From contig NZ_OMPQ01000015.1 of the NCBI RefSeq assembly GCF_900313025.1, forward strand, positions 319,775 through 383,774: DNA of 64,000 nucleotides. The letters run 5' to 3'. The DNA comes from Pseudophaeobacter sp. EL27 (GTDB taxonomy: Bacteria > Pseudomonadota > Alphaproteobacteria > Rhodobacterales > Rhodobacteraceae). The notes under the pieces were generated by a model. It saw nothing but the letters and a program-made list of their open reading frames with translations, made no database searches and was not told the DNA's origin. Within the stretch, counting starts at the first letter, position 1. Every line of letters begins with the position of its first letter. The position numbers and the translations under genes are program-made. This document shows, one piece after another, positions 62,664-64,000 of this stretch.

Positions 62664-62807
62664 AAATCCCTGCGCCGCTACCTGCCTTGGTGATCCTCCT
62701 ATCAAACCAACGCAGACCTGGGGTGATCACGTTTCCTTCACCCCTGTTGCATGACCCCCTGCAGGCTTCTTAGTGTTGCGACAGATGCCTTGCCCCAAGG
62801 AGCCGCC

Positions 62808-63572
62808 ATGATTTTTATCGCCGACAACCAGCTCTTTTTGATCCTGGCCTGCTTTTGCATTGGCTTGGTCGGGACGGGTTTCCTGCTGCGCAAACCTGCG
62901 GGTCATAGGGCCTGGAAGTTTGCTGATCTGGTCTGGGTTCTTTTGGGCGGAATTGGCGCGCTGGCCGCGGTGATCGCCGGGATCTACAAATCCGACAGCA
63001 GCCATCTGGAGCGCCAGATTGACGTGGCCTATGCCGCGACATCCGCCTTTGACCGCGACGCGGCGCGGTTTCGCCTTCGCTTTTGTGACCCGGCCTATGA
63101 CACGGATATCGCGGTGCTTTGTGACAAGGTCGAATTCCTGTCCGCCTCAACCGCCGGCAATGCTGAGCTGCCCCTGTTTATTGCGGTCACAGATGAGGTC
63201 GCGCCTTTGCAGGGGATCTCCTTTCTCGCCGGGTCCAAAAGTGCCGCCCAGGAAATGACCGCCAAGGCCGCCACTGCCGATGCCTTTGACCCGGAGGCCT
63301 TTTTGATCTTTACCGCCCTGGATGAGCCCACAGAGGCCGCTGTGGAAAACCTGCGCCGCCGGATCCCCACCATTGCGGGTGATTTTGTCATTCTGGCGCA
63401 GGCCTATGAGGATCTGATTGCCCAGATCCAGCGGTTGAAGCAGGAATGGGACTATCTGCAGGACAATGCCTATATCCTGGTCCTGCAGCTCTTTGCGCTT
63501 TGCCTGGTAGGGTTTGCGGCTCCGTTCCGATTGGGCAAATCTGTGGTGGAGTTGCGCCAATCAGGTCGTTAG
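62808..63572 (+). CDS. Hypothetical membrane protein
   Basis: Not recognised. This 254-residue protein has two N-terminal hydrophobic helices (FLILACFCIGLVGTGFLL and LADLVWVLLGGIGALAAVIAG, about 7-55). A soluble region of about 170 residues containing three cysteines (RLRFCDPAYDTD) follows, then a C-terminal helix near YILVLQLFALCLVGFAA. ATG 62808 behind AAGGAG was preferred to 62751. The topology suggests a periplasmic or cytoplasmic domain held between helices. It is followed 32 bases later by the thioesterase gene. Confidence 0.6.
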   Translation: MIFIADNQLFLILACFCIGLVGTGFLLRKPAGHRAWKFADLVWVLLGGIGALAAVIAGIYKSDSSHLERQIDVAYAATSAFDRDAARFRLRFCDPAYDTDIAVLCDKVEFLSASTAGNAELPLFIAVTDEVAPLQGISFLAGSKSAAQEMTAKAATADAFDPEAFLIFTALDEPTEAAVENLRRRIPTIAGDFVILAQAYEDLIAQIQRLKQEWDYLQDNAYILVLQLFALCLVGFAAPFRLGKSVVELRQSGR

Positions 63573-63604
63573 GCTCCCCTGACGGACAAGCAAAAGAGGC
63601 CGAG

Positions 63605-64000
63605 ATGACTTCCACCACAGCGCTGAGCATAAAAGATGGCCAGACCATATTGGACGAGAATTTTGCCGATTGGGTGCGGTCACTGGATCTGACGGTCACC
63701 GAGTTTTCGCCCGAAGCCGCCGTATTGCATATGCCGCTGGCGCCCCATCTGGCACGGGTGGGCGGCATCGTATCTGGTCAGGCGCTGGCCGCTTTGGCGG
63801 ATACCGCCATGGTCCTCGCGGCCGTTGCCCATGCCGGTGAGATGCGGATGTTTGCCACCACCGATCTGCACACGCAGTTCCTGCGCCCAGGTGTCGGCTC
63901 CGCGATCCTGTGCCGGGCCGAAGTTATCCGCGCAGGTAAGGCACTGGTCTTTGCCCGTGCCGAGATGCGCGAAGAGTCCAGCGACAAACTCGTCGCAACT
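63605..64000 (+). CDS. PaaI-family hotdog thioesterase (3' partial)
   Basis: The gene starts at ATG 63605 behind AGAGG and is open to the last base of the window (132 codons), so its end is missing. The hotdog core is seen in ARVGGIVSGQALAALADTAMVLAAV and the following ATTDLHTQFLRPG strand, with VIRAGKALVFARAEM near the cut. It is predicted to hydrolyse acyl-CoA thioesters and follows the hypothetical membrane protein by 32 bases. The substrate is unknown. Confidence 0.8.
   Translation, partial: MTSTTALSIKDGQTILDENFADWVRSLDLTVTEFSPEAAVLHMPLAPHLARVGGIVSGQALAALADTAMVLAAVAHAGEMRMFATTDLHTQFLRPGVGSAILCRAEVIRAGKALVFARAEMREESSDKLVAT

Noticed and set aside
62255-62773. 172-codon open frame across the tandem repeat region
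   Set aside because: The repeat units are 152 and 153 bases long, so translated copies shift frame; there is no ribosome-binding site, and the composition is that of a GC-rich repeat.

Overview
The window is a dense, roughly 60% GC, single-copy chromosomal stretch of an alphaproteobacterium. The gene set (PhaR-controlled polyhydroxybutyrate genes, the PetP/LdtR-type MarR regulator beside sdhE, a TmpA/TmpB-like phosphonate oxygenase pair, a bufferin operon) and the protein sequences point to the marine Roseobacter group of the Rhodobacteraceae (Leisingera, Phaeobacter, Ruegeria or a neighbour). The genus cannot be fixed from sequence reading alone. No rRNA, tRNA, CRISPR array, transposase or prophage was found.

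Layout. 1-10.6 kb: the 3' bulk of putA (5' end outside the window), a rhomboid protease, a GFA-type small protein, an inositol-monophosphatase-family enzyme, an MDR oxidoreductase with two palindromes in front of it, a tandem-GAF protein, and a divergent metR/metF pair. 10.7-15.8 kb: a minus-strand run of ornithine decarboxylase-like enzyme, an orphan form-II CoxL-like molybdenum hydroxylase and a DUF2235 protein, with a divergent Lrp regulator. 15.9-21.3 kb: valS, DUF1330, then a translationally coupled TerB-TerB-PhnD-like trio. 21.5-29.9 kb: a polar amino acid/amine ABC transporter followed by a gamma-glutamylation cluster (two glutamine-synthetase-like ligases, a class I amidotransferase, a PuuB-like oxidase). 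30-37.7 kb: a DegT-type aminotransferase, then the PHB locus phaR, phaP, phaC and phaZ, with four TGC-N3-GCA boxes in its promoters. 37.7-43.2 kb: hydrolases, a VOC protein, DUF4105 and thrS. 43.4-46.2 kb: a four-gene bufferin (copper-binding RiPP) operon. 46.3-53.9 kb: Spx/ArsC-like protein, cold-shock protein, thyA-folA, glyoxalase, MarR regulator, sdhE, XRE regulator, aspartate aminotransferase and a MATE pump. 54-61.5 kb: PPK2, an alpha/beta hydrolase, a TmpA/TmpB (PhnY/PhnZ-like) oxygenase pair with a divergent LysR regulator, an AhpD-like protein and parE. 61.5-64 kb: a low-GC DUF2971 gene, a tandem GC-rich intergenic repeat, a membrane protein and a thioesterase cut by the window end.

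How parts work together. The ABC transporter and gamma-glutamylation genes look like one uptake-and-catabolism unit for putrescine or a related amine, while the decarboxylase at 14-15 kb could supply putrescine. PhaR, phasin, synthase and depolymerase form a storage-granule module whose control sites can be read directly. The strongest candidates for less well-known biology are the bufferin operon, the TmpA/TmpB-like pair with its near-start-codon palindrome, the TerB-TerB-PhnD trio, and the orphan molybdenum hydroxylase subunit. Functions are inferred from remembered family motifs; no database search was run.
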